A stretch of DNA of 64,000 nucleotides from Symsagittifera roscoffensis (GCF_963678635.1 NC_087063.1:79011617-79075616), one strand, 5' to 3'; positions 35,301 through 48,494 are shown, numbered from the stretch's first letter. Numbers and translations are program-made. The notes: generated by a model not told the origin, from the sequence alone.

Positions 35301-37100
35301 GTTTTTCTGTTCAATTTTCCAAAAATTCGATTGCAGTCTAAGTTGAAGATTTTAGTTAAGGTTTGTTCTTGCGCCTTAATGGTCAGTCGGAAAAAAATCA
35401 ACGTTTCCTTATGATGAATTTCTCAGCTCACTCTGATTTAACTTGATTACTTGGCAGTTTTGAATGTACATTTAGTTGTACCTAGCTCACATAGCCGGTT
35501 TTTGCTGTGAGAATTTTAACGTGCTGCTTTTTGCTGTTGCTTGTTCGATTTCTGTCGTAAATGCTGTTTTTCTGTTAATTTTCCAAAAATTTGATTTTAG
35601 TTTAAGTTGAGGATTTTAGTTAAGGTTTGTGCTTGCGCCTTAACAGTCAGTATGAAAAAAATCAATGTTTCCCTATGATGAATTTCTCAGCTCACTCTGA
35701 TTTAACTTGATTACTTGGCAGTTTTGAATGTACATTTAGTTGTACCTAGCTCACATAGCCGGTTTTTGCTGTGAGAATTTTAACGTGCTGCTTATTGCTG
35801 CTGCTTGTTCGATTTCTGTCGTAAATGGTTTTTTTCTGTTAATTTTCCAAAAATTTGATTTTAGTTTAAGTTTAGGATTTTAGTTAAGGTTTGTGCTTCC
35901 GCCTTAACAGTCAGTAGGAACAAAATCAATGTTTCCTTATGATGAATTTCTCAGCTCACTCTGATTTAAACTGATTACATGGAATTTATGATTGTACCTA
36001 GCTCACATAGCCGGGTTTTGCTGTGAGATTTTTTAACGTGCTGCTTATTTCTGTTGCTTGTTCGATTTCTGTCGTAAATACTGTTTTTCTGTTCAATTTT
36101 CCAAAAATTCGATTTCAGTCTAAGTTGAAGATTTTAGTTAAGGTTTGTGCTTGCGCCTTAATGGTCAGTCGGAAAAAAATCAACGTTTGCTTATGATGAA
36201 TTTCTCAGCTCACTCTGATTTAACTTGATTACTTGACAGTTTTGAATGTACATTTAGTTGTACCTAGCTCACATAGCCGGTTTTTGCTGTGAGAATTTTA
36301 ACGTGCTGCTTTTTGCTGTTGCTTGTTCGATTTCTGTCGTAAATGCTGTTTTTCTGTTTATTTTCCAAAAATTTGATTTTAGTTTAAGTTAAGGATTTTA
36401 GTTAAGGTTTGTGCTTGCGCCTTAACAGTCAGTAGGAAAAAAATCAATGTTTCCTTATGATGAATTTCTCAGCTCACTCTGATTTAACTTGATTACTTGG
36501 CAGTTTTGAATGTACATTTAGTTGTACCTAGCTCACATAGCCGGTTTTTGCTGTGAGACCTTTAACGTGCTGCTAATTGCTGTTGCTTGTTCGATTTCTG
36601 TCGTAAATGCAGTTTTTCTGTTAATTTTCCAAAAATTTGATTTTAGTTTAAGTTTAGGATTTTAGTTAAGGTTTGTACTTCCGCCTTAACAGTCAGTAGG
36701 AACAAAATCAATGTTTCCTTATGATGAATTTCTCAGCTCACTCTGATTTAACTTGATTACTTGGCAGTTTTGAATGTACATTTAGTTGTACCTAGCTCAC
36801 ATAGCCGGTTTTTGCTCTGAGATTTTTCAACGTGCTGCTTATTGCTGTTGCTTGTTCGATTTTTGTCGTAATTGCTGTTTTCCTGCTAATTTTCCAAAAA
36901 TTTGATTTTTGTTTAAGTTTTGGATTGAAGTTAAGGTTTGTGCTTGCGCCATAACAGTCTGGAGGAAAAAAATCAATGTTTCCTTATGATGAATTTCTCA
37001 GCTCACTCTGATTTAACTTGATTACTTGGTAGTTTTGAATGTACATTTAGTTGTACCTAGCTCACATAGCCGATTTTTGCTGCGAGATTTTTCAACGTGC
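29300..37100 (+). repeat. Family C short-unit array (about 265 bp)
   Basis: About 29 head-to-tail units, each with CGCCTTAGCAGTCAGTCGG, one U29/snR71-like core, TAGCTCACATAGCCGG, CGTGCTGCTTATTGCTG and a TTTTCCAAAAATTTGATTT block. C/D cores fall near 29351, 29620, 30132, 30404, 30928, 31195, 31707, 31981, 32506, 32780, 33049, 33858, 34114, 34378, 34640, 34905, 35169, 35420, 35685, 35948, 36204, 36470, 36734 and 36998. Several copies have lost part of the guide (TTTATAGCTCACT near 29868 and 31444; TTTTTAGCTCACT near 30665 and 32242). Confidence 0.9.
29471..32656 (+). repeat. Higher-order duplication, 1577-bp period, two copies
   Basis: A block of six short units at 29471-31047 repeats nearly unchanged at 31048-32656. 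Shared private variants confirm it, for example TTTTGCAAAAATTTG at 29510 and 31087 and the GTCGGAGATTTTAG block near 30325 and 31903. Confidence 0.88.
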
Positions 37101-40100
37101 TGCTTATTGATTTGCTTGTTCGGTTTCTGCCTTAAATGTTGTCCTTCGGTTCATTTAAAAAAAAACTTTTTAGAGAGATGATTCACCTATCTTCATTCTG
37201 GTTAAAATGTGTTATCTCAAACCTTCTGTTCTGTTTTTGAGCCATTTTTTGGTGGTTTTAATTACAAATATAGATTCGCTATTGAACTGCCTGTTTCGAG
37301 AGGAATTATAGTTTTTCCAATAATATTTTTTAATGATTTCAACTACGGCATTTTCTTTTGCTCGCTGATACATGATGAAGTGTGATCTGATTATCAAGGT
37401 CTGTAAGTTATAAGAAAATATTTAATCTTTTTTGTTCATTTGAATTTTTGCTACTCATTATGATATTGCTGGTTCTTGTTTCCTTTTTCAATGGTTTTTC
37501 AAAATTTATTGACTATGCGAGATAAAAAAAAATCTGCCATGTTTTTGTGCGATGGTTAACCCGATTGATTTTTGATTTCGCTCATTTTATTTCTTGAGCA
37601 ATTAGCGGAGAGTTGTTTCTATTGTGGAGATTGTTGTTCTTTTCCATTTGATTTGGTGCTGTTCTTTTTTAAATGACAGTTTTCAATATGTTCATGTTTT
37701 TTTCTGCTTTCTGTGTATAGTTTTCTCTTATTCAATTGGATGATTTATATTTTTCGATTGTGGTTTGTGATAAAATAGGATAGTTATGATTTTGTCTTGC
37801 AATGCTAATTTTTGATGCTTATTTTTTGTTTTCGTCGTCTGATTTTTTTATTGCTGTTGCTTGTTCGATTTCTGTCGTAAATGATATTTTTCTGTTCAAT
37901 TTTCCGAAAATTTGATTTCAGTTTCAGTTGAATATTTTAGTTAAGGTTTGTGCTTGCGCCTTAGCAGTCAGTCGGAAAAATTTCATTGTTTCTTTATGAT
38001 GAATATCTCAGCTCACTCTGATTTAAACTGATTACATGGAAGTTCTGATTGTACACTTAGGTGTAACAAGCTCATTTATCTGGTTTTCGCTGTGAGATTT
38101 TTAACGTGCTGATTATTGCTTTTGCTTGTTCGATTTCTGCCTCAAATGCTGTCCTTCGGTTCATTTTACAAAAACTTTTTAGAGAGATGGTTGACCTATC
38201 TTCATTCTGGTTAAAATGTGTTATCTCAAACCTTCTGTTCTGTTTTTGAGCCATTTTTTGGTGGTTTTAATTACAAATATAGATTCGCTATTGAACTGCC
38301 TGTTTCGAAACGAAATATAGTTTTTTCCAATAATATTTTTTAATGATTTCAACTACGGCATTTTCTTTTGCTCGCTGATACATAATGAAGTGCGATCTGA
38401 TTATCACGGTCTGTAAGTTATAAAAAAATTTTTAATCATTTTTGTTGAATTGAATTTTTGCTGCTCATTATGATATTGCTGGGTCTTGTTTCCTTTTTGA
38501 ATGGTTTTTCAAAGTTAATTGATTATGCGAGATAAAAAAAAATCTGCCATGTTTTTGTGCGATGGTTAACCCGATTGATTTTTGATTTTGCTCATTTTAT
38601 CTCTTGAGCAATTAGCGGAGAGTTGTTTTTATTGTGGAGATTGTTGTTTTTTTTCCATTTGATTTGGTGCTGTTCTTTTTTAAATGACAGTTTTCAATAT
38701 GTTCATGTTTTTTTTCTGCTTTCTGTGTATAGTTTTCTCTGATTCAATTGGATGATTTATATTTTTCGATTGTGGTTTGTGATAAAATAGGATAGTTTTG
38801 ATTTTGTCTTGCAATGCTAATTTTTGATGCTTATTTTTTGTTTTCGGCGTCTGATTTTTTTATTGCTGTTGTTTGTTCGATTTCTGTCGTAAATGATATT
38901 TTTCTGTTAAATTTTCCGAAAATTTGATTTCAGGTTAAGATGAATATTTTAGTTAAGGTTTGTGCTTGCGCCTTAGCAGTCAGTCGGAAAAATTTCATCG
39001 TTTCTTTATGATGACTTTCTCAGCTCACTCTGACTTAAACTGATTACATGGAAGTTCTGATTTTACCTAGCTCACTTAGCCGGGTTTTGCTGTGAGATTT
39101 TTTAACGTGCTGCTTTTTGCTTGTTCGATTTCTGTCGTAAATGCTGTTTTTCTGTTCAATTTTTCAAAAATTTTATTACAGTTCAAGTTGAAGATTTTGG
39201 TTAAGGTTTGTGCTTGCGCCTTAACAGTCAGTCGGAAAAAATTCAATGTTTCTTTGTGATGAATATCTCAGCTCACTCTGATTTAAACTGATTACATGGA
39301 AGTTCTGATTGTACACTTAGGTGTAACTAGCTCATTTATCTGGTTTTCGCTGTGAGATTTTTAACGTGCTGATTATTGCTTTTGCTTGGTCGATTTCTGC
39401 CTCAAATGCTGTCCTTCGGTTCATTTAACAAAAACTTTTTAGAGAGATGGTTGACCTATCTTCATTCTGGTTAAAATGTGTTATCTCAAACCTTCTGTTC
39501 TGTTTTTGAGCCATTTTTTGGTGGTTTTAATTACAAATATAGATTCGCTATTGAACTGCCTGTTTCGAAACGAATTATAAGTTTTTCCAATAATATTTTT
39601 TAATGATTTCAACTACGGCATTTTCTTTTGCTCGCTGATACATGATGAAGTGTGATCTGATTATCAAGGTCTGTAAGTTATAAAAAAATATTTAATCATT
39701 TTCGTTCAATTGAATTTTTGCTGCTCATTATGATATTGCTGTTTCTTGTTTCCTTTTTGAATGGTTTTTCAAAGTTTATTGATTATGCGAGATAAAAAAA
39801 ATCTGCCATGTTTTTGTGCGATTGTTAACCCGATTGATTTTTGATTTCGCTCATTTTATTTCTTGAGCAATTAGCGGAGAGTTGTTTTTATTGTGGAGAT
39901 TGTTGTTCTTTTCCATTTGATTTGGTGCTGTTCTTTTTTAAATGACAGTTTTCAATATGTTCATGTTTTTTTCTGCTTTCTGTGTATAGTTTTCTCTTAT
40001 TCAATTGGACGATTTATATTTTTCGATTGTGGTTTGTGATAAAATAGGATAGTTTTGATTTTGTCTTGCAATGCTAATTTTTGATGCTTATTTTTTGTTT

Positions 40101-43100
40101 TTCGTCGTCTGATTTTTTTATTGCTGTTGCTTGTTCGATTTCTGTCGTAAATGATATTTTTCTGTTCAATTTTCCGAAAATTTGATTTCAGGTTCAGTTG
40201 AATATTTTAGTTAAGGTTTGTGCTTGCGCCTTAGCAGTCAGTCGGAAAAATTTCATTGTTTCTTTATGATGAATTTCTCAGCTCACTCTGACTTAAACTG
40301 ATTACATGGAAGTTCTGATTGTACCTAGCTAACTTAGCCGGGTTTTGCTGTGAGATTTTTTAACGTGCTGCTTTTTGCTTGTTCGATTTCTGTCGTAAAT
40401 GCTGTTTTTCTGTTCGGTTTTTCAAAAATTTTATTACAGTTCAAGTTGAAGATTTTGGTTAAGGTTTGTGCTTGCGCCTTAACAGTCAGTCGGAAAAAAT
40501 TCAATGTTTCTTTATGATGAATATCTCAGCTCACTCTGATTTAAACTGATTACATGGAAGTTCTGATTGTACACTTAGGTGTAACTAGCTCATTTATCTG
40601 GTTTTCGCTGTGAGGTTTTTAACGTGCTGATTATTGCTTTTGCTTGTTCGATTTCTGCCTCAAATGCTGTCCTTCGGTTCATTTAACAAAAACTTTTTAG
40701 AGAGATGGTTGACCTATCTTCATTCTGGTTAAAATGTGTTATCTCAAACCTTCTGTTCTGTTTTTGAGCCATTTTTTGGTGGTTTTAATTACAAATATAG
40801 ATTCGCTATTGAACTGCCTGTTTCGAAACGAATTATAGTTTTTTCCAATAATATTTTTTAATGATTTCAACTACGGCATTTTCTTTTGCTCGCTGATACA
40901 TGATGAAGTGTGATCTGATTATCAAGGTCTGTAAGTTATAAAAAAATATCTGATCATTTTTGTTCAATTGAATTTTTGCTGCTCATTATGATATTGCTGG
41001 GTCTTGTTTCCTTTTTGAATGGTTTTTCAAAGTTTATTGATTATGCGAGATTAAAAAAATCTGCCATGTTTTTGTGCGATGGTTAACCCGATTGATTTTT
41101 GATTTCGCTCCTTTTATTTCTTGAGCAATCAGCGGATAGTTGTTTTTATTGTGGAGATTGTTGTTCTTTTCCATTTGATCTGGTGCTGTTCTTTTTTAAA
41201 TGACAGTTTTCAATATGTTCATGTTTTTTTCCTGCTTTCTGGGTATAGTTTTCTCTGATTCAATTGGATGATTTATAATTTTTGATTGTGGTTTGTGATA
41301 AAATAGGATAGTTTTGATTTTGTCTTGCAATGCTAATTTTTGATGCTTATTTTTTGTTTTCGTCGTCTGATTTTTTTATTGCTGTTGCTTGTTCGATTTC
41401 TGTCGTAAATGATATTTTTCTGTTCAATTTTCCGAAAATTTGATTTCAGGTTCAGTTGAATATTTTAGTTAAGGTTTGTGCTTGCGCCTTAGCAGTCAGT
41501 CGGAAAAATTTCATTGTTTCTTTATGATGAATTTCTCAGCTCACTCTGACTTAAACTGATTACATGGAAGTTCTGATTGTACCTAGCTAACTTAGCCGGG
41601 TTTTGCTGTGAGATTTTTTAACGTGCTGCTTTTTGCTTGTTCGATTTCTGTCGTAAATGCTGTTTTTCTGTTCGGTTTTTCAAAAATTTTATTACAGTTC
41701 AAGTTGAAGATTTTGGTTAAGGTTTGTGCTTGCGCCTTAACAGTCAGTCGGAAAAAATTCAATGTTTCTTTATGATGAATATCTCAGCTCACTCTGATTT
41801 AAACTGATTACATGGAAGTTCTGATTGTACACTTAGGTGTAACTAGCTCATTTATCTGGTTTTCGCTGTGAGGTTTTTAACGTGCTGATTATTGCTTTTG
41901 CTTGTTCGATTTCTGCCTCAAATGCTGTCCTTCGGTTCATTTAACAAAAACTTTTTAGAGAGATGGTTGACCTATCTTCATTCTGGTTAAAATGTGTTAT
42001 CTCAAACCTTCTGTTCTGTTTTTGAGCCATTTTTTGGTGGTTTTAATTACAAATATAGATTCGCTATTGAACTGCCTGTTTCGAAACGAATTATAGTTTT
42101 TTCCAATAATATTTTTTAATGATTTCAACTACGGCATTTTCTTTTGCTCGCTGATACATGATGAAGTGTGATCTGATTATCAAGGTCTGTAAGTTATAAA
42201 AAAATATCTGATCATTTTTGTTCAATTGAATTTTTGCTGCTCATTATGATATTGCTGGGTCTTGTTTCCTTTTTGAATGGTTTTTCAAAGTTTATTGATT
42301 ATGCGAGATTAAAAAAATCTGCCATGTTTTTGTGCGATGGTTAACCCGATTGATTTTTGATTTCGCTCCTTTTATTTCTTGAGCAATTAGCGGAGAGTTG
42401 TTTTTATTGTGGAGATTGTTGTTCTTTTCCATTTGATCTGGTGCTGTTCTTTTTTAAATGACAGTTTTCAATATGTTCATGTTTTTTTCCTGCTTTCTGG
42501 GTATAGTTTTCTCTGATTCAATTGGATGATTTATAATTTTTGATTGTGGTTTGTGATAAAATAGGATAGTTTTGATTTTGTCTTGCAATGCTAATTTTTG
42601 ATGCTTATTTTTTGTTTTCGGCGTTTGATTTTTTTTATTGCTGTTGCTTGTTCGATTTCTGTCGTAAATGATATTTTTCTGTTCAATTTTCTGAAAACTT
42701 GATTTCAGGTTAAGTTTAAGATTTTAGTTAAGGTTTGTGCTTGCGCCTTAACAGTCAGTCGGAAAAAATTCAATGTTTCTTTATGATGAATTTCTCAGCT
42801 CACTCTGATTTAAACTGATAACATGGAAGTTCTGATTGTACACTTAGGTGTGACTAGCTTATTTATCTGGTTTTCGCTGTGAGATTTTTAACGTGCTGAT
42901 TATTGCTTTTGCTTGTTCGATTTCTGCCTTAAATGCTGTCCTTCGGTTCATTTAAAAAAAACTTTTTAGAGAGATGATTGACCTATCTTCATTCTGGTTA
43001 AAATGTGTTATCTCAAACCTTCTGTTCTGTTTTTGAGCCATTTTTTGCTGGTTTTAATTTCAAATCTAGATTTGCTATTGATTTTCCTGTTTCGAAACGA

Positions 43101-43183
43101 ATTATAGTTTTTTTCCAAACAATTTTTAATGATTTCAACTACGATGTTCTGTTTTGCTCGCTGATACCTGATAAATTGTGATT
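37100..43183 (+). repeat. Family C long-unit array, 1258-bp higher-order period
   Basis: Markers AGAGAGATGG at 38181, 39441, 40699 and 41957 are 1258-1260 bp apart, with a shorter last unit at 42968. Neighbouring units are nearly identical; the TGTTCGGTTTTTCAAAAA variant occurs only at 40411 and 41669, exactly one period apart. Each period holds two U29/snR71-like cores (near 38010, 39020, 39270, 40278, 40530, 41537, 41790, 42797) and one GCTCGCTGATACATGATGA block. Confidence 0.9.
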
Positions 43184-44564
43184 TCGGCCCTGTAGTTCGG
43201 TCCTGTCAGAGTAATCTCAAAGATTGCGAATCTTGCCTCCAAATATGACTGCTCAATTCATTAGTTTTCGAGAAATGACGTTTTGTGATTTTTTTCAAAA
43301 TTTTCAGAAAACTCAAATTATCATCCGTTTTTTAAAATCTGAAATTCCCAACCCTGTAGTTGGGTCCTGTCAGAGTAATCTCAAAGATTGCGAATCTTGC
43401 CTCCAAATATGACTGCTCAATTCTTTAGTTTTCGAGATATGACGTTTTGTGATTTTTTCAAAAATTTTCAGAAAACTCAAGTTATGGTTATCCTTTAAAA
43501 ATCTGAAATTTCCAACCCTGTAGTTCGGTCCTGTCAGAGTAATCTCAAAGATTGCGAATCTTGCCTCCAAATATGACTGTTCAATTCATTAGTTTTTGAG
43601 ATATGACGTTTTTTGTGATTTTTTTCAAAATTTTCAGAAAACTTATATTATGGTTATTCTTTAAAAATCTGAAATTTCCAACCCTGTAGTTCGGTCCTGT
43701 CAGAGTAATCTCAAAGATTGCGAATCTTGCCTCCAAATATGACTGCTCAATTCATTAGTTTTCGAGAAATGACGTTTTGTGATTTTTTCAAAAAATTTTC
43801 AGAAAACTTAAATTATTTTTCTTTAAATATCTAAAATTGCAAACCCTGTAGTTAGGTCTTTTCAGAGTGTTCTCAAAGATTGGAATCTTGCCTCCAAGTA
43901 TGACTGCTCAATTCTTTGTAGTTATTTTTTTATTTATCAAAATTATCAAATTAATTATTTATCAAAATTCGAAATTCCCAACGCTATAGTTCGGTGTTGT
44001 CAGGGTACTCTAAAGAGTTGCAAATCTTATCACATGCGACTGCTAAACGCGACTGCTCAAGTGCTTTGAGTTTCCGAGATGTGTCGTTTTTTGACTTTTC
44101 ATAGTTTTTCAAAGAACTTATCTACAAAGAAATTCAAAAAATATGAAACCAATAATTTATGAAGATACAACCTTATTGTAAGAGTACACCCAGGCGTCTC
44201 AAATCGTGACTCTGAATATGAATGCTCAAATCCTTTTAGTTTCCGAGATAAGACGTTTTTTTTCAATTTTTTTTTGTGGAATCTTAGGTTTAAAAAAATT
44301 CACTAAATTTTGGATTCCTAACTCTATAGTAGGGTGCTCTCAGTGCTTGCAAGTCTCGCCTCAAAATATCTCCAGAGACCGATTTAATTTTCAAGATGAC
44401 GCTTTTAAAATGGGAATTTAAAAAAAATTAAAAGTTCGAAATTACAAACCCTGTAATTGGGTGCAGTCAGAGTACACTTAAAGTTTGCATGTTGTTTCCA
44501 ATATATGCGGTTTTTCTTGAGTTGTCGAAAATTTTCGAAGCACCGAAGGTGCGTTAAACGCTAG
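43184..44564 (+). mobile_element. Non-autonomous Helitron, 5'-truncated, made of 165-bp tandem monomers
   Basis: The 3' end is canonical for Helitrons: a GCACC-GAA-GGTGC hairpin (44540-44552), eight bases, then CTAG (44561-44564) followed by host T. The body has monomers starting at 43201, 43365, 43529, 43695 and 43857 (162-166 bp), each with the palindrome AAGATTGCGAATCTT, then more diverged ones. No rolling-circle transposase or helicase frame is present. The left junction lies inside a monomer: family C sequence ends at ATTGTGAT and ACCCTGTAGTTCGG-type sequence begins, with no TC start like that of the element at 61983. Flanking family C DNA is in a different phase on the two sides, so host sequence was lost or rearranged. 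Confidence 0.75.
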
Positions 44565-45621
44565 TTTTTTCTTATGATGAATTTTTCCAGCTCACTCTGA
44601 TTCAACTTGATTAGATGAAAGTTCTGAAATCACACTTGGGCGTAACTAGCTCATATAGCGGCTTTTCTGACAGAGATTCGTTTTTACATGATGTTTGTCT
44701 TGCTATTGTTTGTTCGGTTTTTGTCATAAAAGCTGTTTTTCACTTCATTTTTTACAAAAATTTGTTGGGCTCAAAATTAGAGATAATTTAAGCTGGATTT
44801 GATTAAACTCTGTTACTTCAAAGTTTCTGTTGTGATTATGGAGCTTTTTTGTTGCTAATTTATTTGAATTGCAAAAAAAAAATCATTGTTACTGTTCTTG
44901 TTTCCAAAAGAATTATAGTTTCTTTTCGTTTATTTCTTTTTGAATGGTTTCAACTGATGTTTCTTTTTGCTCGCTGATACATGATGAAATTTATACTCAT
45001 TATCAATGTCCGTTATAAGGAAAGTTTTTTTGGTAATTTAAGTTTTCTCGCTCATTATCAAATTGATTGATTACCTCTCTTGCAGTCTCATTGAATGGTT
45101 TTTGAAAATCAGAGATATAAATGTCATCTTTGTTTGCTGATTGTAAATGTCAGCTCATTATAGTTTGCGAGCATTTTGTTGAGGAAGATGTTTTTGTCGC
45201 GGAGTTTGTTGATCATTTCCAATTGATTTAGTGCTGTGTTTGATTCTTTTTCATTTTTTGAAACGGAATTTTTTAGTGTTTTCGATTAATTTCAAGTTTT
45301 CTTTAATGCTTGTTTGATTGTGGGTTTTGATTGCTTTTTTTCGTTTTTGGTGTCTGACTTCTTGACTTTTGTAATGATAACTCAGTTGTTGCTGTTTCTT
45401 GATTTAGTTTTTCAAATTCTATTCGCTTGCAGTTTTTGGTTTAAGTTTGTGCTTGCGCCTTAGCAGTCAGTCGGAAAAAAGTGCAATTTTTTTAGTGGTA
45501 TCTGACCTCTGTATTGGTAGCTCAGCTGTTTGTTGTTGTTTCTGATATTCTGTGCTCTCGTAGATTTTAATTTGTGTGCTTGCGCATTAGCGATCAGTCG
45601 GTAAAATTGCAATGTCACCTT

Positions 45622-45673
45622 ATGATGAATTTCTCAGCTCACTCTGATTTGACTTGATTACATGAAGTTCTGA
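45622..45673 (+). ncRNA. U29/snR71-like C/D core in diverged DNA, intact
   Basis: C ATGATGA 45622-45628, guide CTCAGCTCAC unchanged, D' 45644-45647, C' TGATTA 45655-45660, D 45670-45673. The surrounding unit has drifted far from the array consensus, which makes this copy a good candidate for a maintained gene. Confidence 0.65.
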
Positions 45674-45984
45674 ATGTACACTTGGGCGTAACTAGCTCAT
45701 ATAACGGCTTTTCCCAGGCGTTTTCACATGCTGCATTTTATCGCTGCTGCTTGTTAGAAAGTTGTCGTAAATGCTGTTTTTCTTTACTTTTTTCAAAAAT
45801 GTGTTGGGTCCAAAAAAGATACTAACTTAAGGTCGATCTGATTAAATTGTGTTACATCAAAGTTTATGCTGTTAATTTTGAGCTGTTGTTTGCTGGTTGA
45901 ATTAAATTGCAAAGCTAGATTCAATGTTGACATTCTGGTTTCGAATTCAACTTTCTTTCCAATTCATTTTTTTTTTATGTTTTC

Positions 45985-46053
45985 AACTATGATGTTTCCT
46001 TTTGCTCGCTGATACATGATGAAATGTATACTGATTACCAATGTCTGTAAGTT
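45985..46053 (+). ncRNA. Second C/D snoRNA candidate of family C, target unknown
   Basis: AACT (45985-45988) and AGTT (46050-46053) can close a stem. C is ATGATGT 45989-45995, D' CTGA 46009-46012, C' ATGATGA 46016-46022, and D is CTGT 46045-46048 (a CTGA also lies at 46031). Only three bases separate D' and C'. The D' guide TTCCTTTTGCTCG is kept in diverged copies near 44965, 46680 and 51090. In the young family C array the C box has decayed to TACGGCA. The best target I can think of is a 28S GAGCAGAAGGG-like segment, which varies between animals, so I leave it open. Confidence 0.45.
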
Positions 46054-46546
46054 ACAAGTAAATTTTTTTCTGGTTAATTCAAGTTTTCTTGCTCATCTTT
46101 TTGCTTGATTATCTCTCTTGTAGTATCAGAGAGATATAATTGTCAGCCATGCTTACTGATTGTAATTGTCAGCTCATTTTAGTCTGCGAGCATTATGCTG
46201 AGAAAGATGTTTTTGTCGCGGAGTTTGTTGATCTTATCCAATTGATTTAGTGCTGTTGATTCTTTTTTTTTTGAAACGGCAATTTTCAGTGTTTTCGGTT
46301 AACTCGAAGTTTTTGTTAATGCTTGTTTGATTTTGCTTTTGGAGCAAATCGGAAAGTTTTTGATTTCGTCTTGCAATGCTAGTTTTTATTGCGTTTTTTT
46401 TCGTTTTTGGTATCTGATTTCTGGACTTTTGTAATGTAACTCAGTTATTTCTGTTGATTGATTTTGTTTTTCATATCCTATGCGCTTGCAGATTTTGGTT
46501 TAAGTTTGCGCTTTAGCAGTCAGTCGGAAAAAAGTGCAATTTTTTT

Positions 46547-46598
46547 GTGATGAAATTCTCAGCTCACTCTGATTTGACTTGATTATATGAAGTTCTGA
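46547..46598 (+). ncRNA. U29/snR71-like C/D core, C box variant GTGATGA
   Basis: C box now starts with G (still RTGATGA), guide unchanged, D' 46569-46572, D 46595-46598. The C-to-D spacing of 48 bases is the same as in the copy at 45622. Confidence 0.62.
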
Positions 46599-47201
46599 AT
46601 GTACACTTCTGAATGTTGTTTTTCTTGTTTCGAAGAGAATTATATTTTCTTTCCAATTCATAATTTTTAACGATTTTAACAATGATGTTTCCTTTTGCTC
46701 GCTGATACATGATGAAATGCGTACTGATTTTCTAAACCTGTTATAAGGAATTTTTTTTCTCCTGAAAATGTTTCCCTGCTCATTATGATTTTGCTCGATT
46801 ACTTGGCATGAATCCTCATTGAATGGTCATTCAAAACTAAAGTTGTGAATAAAATCAGCCATGTTTGCTAATTGTAAATGTCAGTCGATTTCCGTTTTTC
46901 AGTGTAATGCTGAGAAAGTATTTTTATCACGGAGATTGTTGATCTTTTCCAAATTATTATTTACCGTTTGATTTTGAAACAGCAATTTTCAGTGTGTTTT
47001 CGGTGAGTTCCATTTTGAATAATTATGATTGTTTTTGGTCAAAGTTTTTTCTGATTCAGTTGGATGGCTTAAAACTTTTGATTGTGAATTTTAAAATCGG
47101 AAAGTTTTTGATTGTCTTGCTATGCTAGTTTTTGTTCCTTATTTTTTTTTGTTTTGTTGATTTCTTGACCTTTGTAATGGTAGCTCAGTTATTTCTAATT
47201 G

Positions 47202-47308
47202 TTGTTTTTGTGTTTGATGTTCTATTTGTGTTTGATGCTCTATATTGTGTTTGATGTTCTAATTAACAATGTTTGATGTTAATTGATGTTGTGTTTGATG
47301 TTTGACAG
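47202..47308 (+). repeat. Degenerate minisatellite, GTGTTTGATGTTCTA type
   Basis: Six or so imperfect copies of a 15-25-base unit around TGTTTGATGTT in otherwise diverged family C DNA. Confidence 0.75.
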
Positions 47309-48494
47309 CCCAATTATTTTTGGTTTGATTTTAATTGATTTGATATTCTTTTTGCTCACAGGATTCGGTTAAAGTATGTGCTTGTGACTTAGCAGTCAGT
47401 CAGAAAAAATGTAATGTTTCTTTTTGATGCATTTTTTGTCAACTTTTGATGCATTGTTTGGACTTGATAACACGGAAGATCTGAATGTACATTTGGACGC
47501 AACTAGCTCATATAGCCTGGTTTTTTTTGATATTTGTTTTACGTGCTGCTATTTTGTGCTGTTGCTTGTTCGAGTGTAGTCCTAAATGCTGTTTTGTCAT
47601 TCTTTTTTTCAAAATTTGTTAAGTTGAACAAAGAGCCAATTAATTTAAGCTCAATCTGATGAAACTGTGTTACTTCAGACCTTCTGTTCTGATTTTTGAG
47701 CAATTTTTATGCTATTTCTTTTTAAATGCAAAGCTAATTTCACTGTTTAACTTGTTGTTTTGAAGAGAAGTTAGTTTTTTCCAATACGTTTTTCAAATGA
47801 TTTTCACGATGCACTGATACCTGATGAAATGTGTTTTGATTATCAAGGTCTTTAAGTTATAAAGAATTTTTTTTCTGTAATTTTTAAGTTTCCTTGCTCA
47901 TTATGATATTGCTTGGTTACATGTTTTGTGTGCTCGTTGAATGATTTTTCAGAACAAGAGATATAAAAAAAAATATCAGCCATGTTTGCGTTCGATGGTC
48001 AACCCGATTTTTGATTTCGCTCTTTTATTTCGTGAGCAATTAGCGGATAATTGTTTCTATTGTGGAGATTGTTGTTCTTTTCCATTTGATTTGATTTAGC
48101 GCTGTTTTTTTTAAACGACAGTTTTTAACATGTTCATGGTTTTTTTCCTGCTTGCTAATTGTAAATGTCAGCTGATTGTAAATCTTGAGCATTATGCTGA
48201 GAAAGATGTTTTTTTTTCACGGAGTTTGTTGATCTTTTTAGGTGACCTAGTGATGTATTCGATTTTGAATTATTCCAAAAATCAATTTTCAGTGTATATT
48301 GGTCAATTTCTTTTTATTATGCTTTTTTACACAATTGGTTCACTAGAAATTTTGAGTTTTGAGCAAATCGGTAGACTTCTGATTTCCTCTGTATTGGTAG
48401 CTCAGCTGTTTGTTGTTGTTTCTAATATTCTGTGATCTCGTAGATTTTAATTTGTGTGCTTGCGCATTAGCGGTCAGTCTTGCAATGTCACCTT

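Noticed and set aside
1-43183. CRISPR array or bacterial origin
   Set aside because: Repeats are hundreds of bases with no unique spacers, there are no cas genes, and the exon and Helitrons are eukaryotic.
1-43183. Plain centromeric or telomeric satellite
   Set aside because: No simple telomere unit is present, and the fixed C/D boxes and rRNA antisense guides are not explained by a structural satellite. A centromeric location is still possible.
43184-44564. Independent 165-bp satellite rather than a mobile element
   Set aside because: The shared hairpin-CTAG end and matching terminal 110 bases with the complete insertion at 61983-63130 show it is a Helitron copy.
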